A stretch of 6,707 nt of DNA, taken from the NCBI GenBank assembly GCA_003131665.1, contig PKWA01000158.1:1-6707 (forward strand), read 5' to 3'. Below, one piece after another: positions 5,667-6,707 of this stretch (position 1 is its first letter; each line of letters begins with the position of its first letter). A model generated the notes under the pieces. That model saw only the letters and a program-made list of their open reading frames with translations. It did no database searches and was not told the DNA's origin. Made by a program: the position numbers and the translations under genes. Origin of the DNA: Acidimicrobiaceae bacterium (GTDB taxonomy: Bacteria; Actinomycetota; Acidimicrobiia; Acidimicrobiales; RAAP-2).

Positions 5667-5947
5667 GTGCTCGGCAACGACCAGCCGATGGATTCCGCGA
5701 TCTCCTTGCACGTCGGACAGAGCGGATACTTCTGAGGATCGCGGCCCGGTACCCAGAGCTTGCCGCAGAGCGCTCGCACGGGCGTGGCGTTGACCATGCC
5801 CTCGACCACCGAATTGCCCAACGCCACGAACTCGCCGTCCTTCGGGGTGTAGCCCTCGAGCACTAAATGCTTGAATCGCTCGTGATCGCCCTCATTAAGT
5901 TGCGTCGTCGGGCGAACTTTGACTTCGACTTCGGGCTGGATGCTCAC
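5663..5947 (-). CDS. DUF3039 domain-containing protein
   Basis: A 94-residue small protein of the DUF3039 family, which is characteristic of actinobacteria and has no established function. The N-terminal half (SIQPEVEVKVRPTTQLNEGDHERFKHLV) is acidic. The second half carries the family core: VNATPVRALCGKLWVPGRDP followed by YPLCPTCKEIAESIGW. The cysteines at about residues 61, 77 and 80 (ALCGK, LCPTC) look like part of a small zinc site, with His23 or His27 a possible fourth ligand (inference). The start is GTG 5947. No Shine-Dalgarno is present; TAAATT ends 6 bases upstream, suggesting a leaderless transcript. It is the first gene of the - strand cluster, divergent from the 72-residue gene across only 38 bases. 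Confidence 0.9.
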   Translation of the reverse strand: MSIQPEVEVKVRPTTQLNEGDHERFKHLVLEGYTPKDGEFVALGNSVVEGMVNATPVRALCGKLWVPGRDPQKYPLCPTCKEIAESIGWSLPST

Positions 5948-5953
5948 GCGAAC

Positions 5954-5959
5954 AATTTA
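5954..5959 (-). promoter_or_regulatory. Candidate -10 element (TAAATT), leaderless start of the DUF3039 gene
   Basis: On the - strand TAAATT is followed by GTTCGC and GTG 5947. On the opposite strand, TAGTGT (5971-5976) lies 9 bases before ATG 5986 and may be the -10 of the divergent gene, so the two promoters would overlap in a 38-base gap. Neither has a clear -35. Confidence 0.5.
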
Positions 5960-5985
5960 GCGAGAGGCCGTAGTGTCTATCTACC

Positions 5986-6204
5986 ATGAAGCGTCGACGC
6001 CGAGCACTCCCCGCCACGCGCTCGCTGGGGCGCGTCGCCTCACACTTCACCCGCGAGGGCACTCCAAAGAGTGCCTATCGAACCGAACGCGAAGCCCAGA
6101 GCGCGGCGCAACTGGCCTGGACGTTGAGCGGCGCCGAGCTCAACGCCTATCGCTGCGACTACTGCCATCAGTGGCACGTCGGCAAGCGCTTTCGCGACGA
6201 TTAG
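5986..6204 (+). CDS. Small basic hypothetical protein with C-terminal zinc-knuckle-like motif
   Basis: A 72-residue protein with an Arg/Lys-rich N-terminus (MKRRRRALPATRSLGR), a middle helix rich in Ala/Glu (SAYRTEREAQSAAQLAW, 29-45) and a C-terminal YRCDYCHQWHVGK (55-67). C57, C60, H61 and H64 could bind one zinc ion. The K-AYRT--EA-.-YRC-YC-QWH layout resembles short actinobacterial and actinophage proteins of unknown function; nucleic-acid binding is a plausible inference from charge and the CxxC-H-H cluster. The start is ATG 5986; no Shine-Dalgarno is visible and TAGTGT lies 9 bases upstream. It ends 53 bases before the Lrp-like gene, probably transcribed with it. A 174-codon frame (from GTG 5973) runs through it in another phase, but the code-like Cys/His motif supports this frame. 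Confidence 0.78.
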   Translation: MKRRRRALPATRSLGRVASHFTREGTPKSAYRTEREAQSAAQLAWTLSGAELNAYRCDYCHQWHVGKRFRDD

Positions 6205-6245
6205 CGAAGGAATTGAAAAACGGGCAATATGGTGGGACTCGAAAC

Positions 6246-6251
6246 GAAAGG
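6246..6251 (+). promoter_or_regulatory. Ribosome-binding site of the Lrp/AsnC-like gene
   Basis: GAAAGG lies 6 bases before ATG 6258. It fixes the start at the first residue of the conserved domain and argues against reading the gene as part of the longer in-frame ORF from 5973. Confidence 0.6.
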
Positions 6252-6257
6252 TTCCCC

Positions 6258-6494
6258 ATGGCGGTGCAGGCGTATATCTTGATTCAATCGGAGATTGGTT
6301 CGAGCGAAAAGGTGGTGCTCGCCACGCGTGCCGTGCCCGGAGTGCTGGAGTCCTTTGAAGTCACGGGTCCCTACGACGTGATCGTTCGCTGCGAAGCGGC
6401 GAGCGTCGACGATCTGGGCAAATTCATCGTGGGGGCAATTCAAAAGGTCCCGGGGATCACGCGAACGTTGACCTGCCCGGTAGTAAATATCTAG
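6258..6494 (+). CDS. Stand-alone Lrp/AsnC ligand-binding (RAM/SAM) domain protein
   Basis: A 78-residue protein equal to the C-terminal effector-binding domain of Lrp/AsnC regulators, with no DNA-binding helix-turn-helix. The ferredoxin-like fold can be traced: strand VQAYILIQSEIG (3-14), helix SEKVVLATRAVPGV (15-28), strand SFEVTGPYDVIVRCEAASV (31-49, with the family's TG-YD turn), helix DDLGKFIVGAIQKVPGI (50-66) and strand TRTLTCPVVNI. Such proteins usually form dimers or larger rings and bind amino acids; whether this one senses a ligand or partners a full-length Lrp is unknown. The start is supported by GAAAGG. The stop TAG overlaps the opposing stop of the CoA-transferase gene in a shared CTAG. 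Confidence 0.9.
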   Translation: MAVQAYILIQSEIGSSEKVVLATRAVPGVLESFEVTGPYDVIVRCEAASVDDLGKFIVGAIQKVPGITRTLTCPVVNI

Positions 6495-6707
6495 CCGAAG
6501 GCGCCCGCGGCGCGTAACGTCGCCTGCCGATCTTCGCCTATTCCCCAGCCCGCGAGACCCTCGCGGGTCCCCGAGCCCGCACGCCGGGGCGGAGAACCAA
6601 TATTCGCCGGCGTCTTGGAGAATCGCGGCGCCGGTGTCGGCTGCACCGCTCCCTCACTGGTGAACACGTGACGAGCGGCGTTGTAGGGGTGGCGCGCCGC
6701 TTCCGAA
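6491..6707 (-). CDS. CaiB/BaiF-type CoA-transferase or alpha-methylacyl-CoA racemase, C-terminal fragment (N-terminus outside window)
   Basis: An open frame entering from the right edge gives the last 71 residues of a protein of the class III CoA-transferase family. HPYNAARHVFTSEGAVQPTP followed by APRFSKTP matches the well-known HPHN-AR--F...VQPAPAPRFSRTPG signature near the end of alpha-methylacyl-CoA racemases and CaiB/BaiF transferases. The tail (GTREGLAGWGIGEDRQATLRAAGAF) corresponds to the usual GEHT-EVL-E-G----I--LR-AG- end. These enzymes act on acyl-CoA thioesters, for example epimerising 2-methylacyl-CoAs or moving CoA between acids; racemase is the likelier choice from the VQPTPAPRFS wording. 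The catalytic residues lie outside the window. The frame starts at base 6706; the gene ends convergently with the Lrp-like gene. Confidence 0.85.
   Translation of the reverse strand, partial: SEAARHPYNAARHVFTSEGAVQPTPAPRFSKTPANIGSPPRRAGSGTREGLAGWGIGEDRQATLRAAGAFG
6549..6567 (+). repeat. Perfect 8-bp inverted repeat inside the CoA-transferase 3' end, candidate terminator for the opposing gene
   Basis: CCCGCGAG-ACC-CTCGCGGG, with an alternative GACCC-TCGC-GGGTC hairpin overlapping it (6556-6569). It lies 55 bases past the Lrp-like stop and encodes the GTREGLAG turn on the other strand. No T-run follows. It could end + strand transcription as a U-less hairpin (inference); GC-rich coding chance is the alternative. 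Confidence 0.35.

Noticed and set aside
5973..6257. N-terminal extension of the Lrp-like protein in one long frame from GTG 5973
   Set aside because: The extension is the out-of-phase shadow of the 72-residue gene; it is low-complexity Arg/Ser sequence, and GAAAGG marks ATG 6258 as the start.
1..6707. Mobile element, prophage, defence island or CRISPR array
   Set aside because: No direct repeat array, transposase/integrase motif, attachment-site duplication or defence-type domain was seen; the genes are small housekeeping or conserved hypothetical ones.

Overview
The window looks like ordinary chromosomal core sequence from a moderately GC-rich member of the Actinomycetota. Support comes from a DUF3039 protein (a family seen essentially in actinobacteria), a PH-like two-helix membrane protein of actinobacterial type, a stand-alone Lrp/AsnC ligand-binding domain, many GTG starts, and a tmRNA whose 3' CCA is not encoded. 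Acidimicrobiia is my best guess at class, but only a guess. I see no transposase, integrase, phage gene, CRISPR array, toxin-antitoxin pair or clear horizontal-transfer signature.

Layout. Positions 1-235 are the 3' part of tmRNA (ssrA) on the + strand, starting inside the last codons of the tag reading frame. Two tandem hairpins follow (243-258 and 263-288), in the gap before the convergent phosphoribosyltransferase gene. On the - strand come the phosphoribosyltransferase (322-966) and, upstream of it, a SnoaL/NTF2-like protein (1063-1464). Divergent from these, on the + strand, are a class I SAM methyltransferase (1567-2319) and a small uncharacterised protein (2450-2713), which converges after 9 bases on a PH-like membrane protein (2723-3229, -). 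A - strand cluster then runs from about 5947 down to 3388: DUF3039 protein, class I glutamine amidotransferase, TrmA/RumA-type RNA m5U methyltransferase, and a 92-residue uncharacterised protein. Divergent from it on the + strand are a 72-residue Zn-knuckle-like protein (5986-6204) and a stand-alone Lrp/AsnC ligand-binding domain (6258-6494). The latter converges on the C-terminal end of a CaiB/BaiF-type CoA-transferase/racemase (6491-6707, -), sharing a CTAG stop overlap.

No gene-free stretch exceeds 300 bases; the largest gaps are 2320-2449 and 3230-3387. The genes do not form one pathway: they are mostly translation/RNA housekeeping (tmRNA, RNA methyltransferase) mixed with small proteins of unknown role. 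The amidotransferase and RNA methyltransferase abut as TAG-ATG and are very probably co-transcribed.

The most notable signal is a start-site pattern. Three GTG-start genes without a good Shine-Dalgarno (1567, 3229, 5947) each have a TANNNT hexamer exactly 6 bases before the GTG, as expected of -10 elements of leaderless mRNAs. Genes with a Shine-Dalgarno lack this, for example the phosphoribosyltransferase with a 9-base perfect match to the 16S tail. I found no convincing new multi-gene system here.
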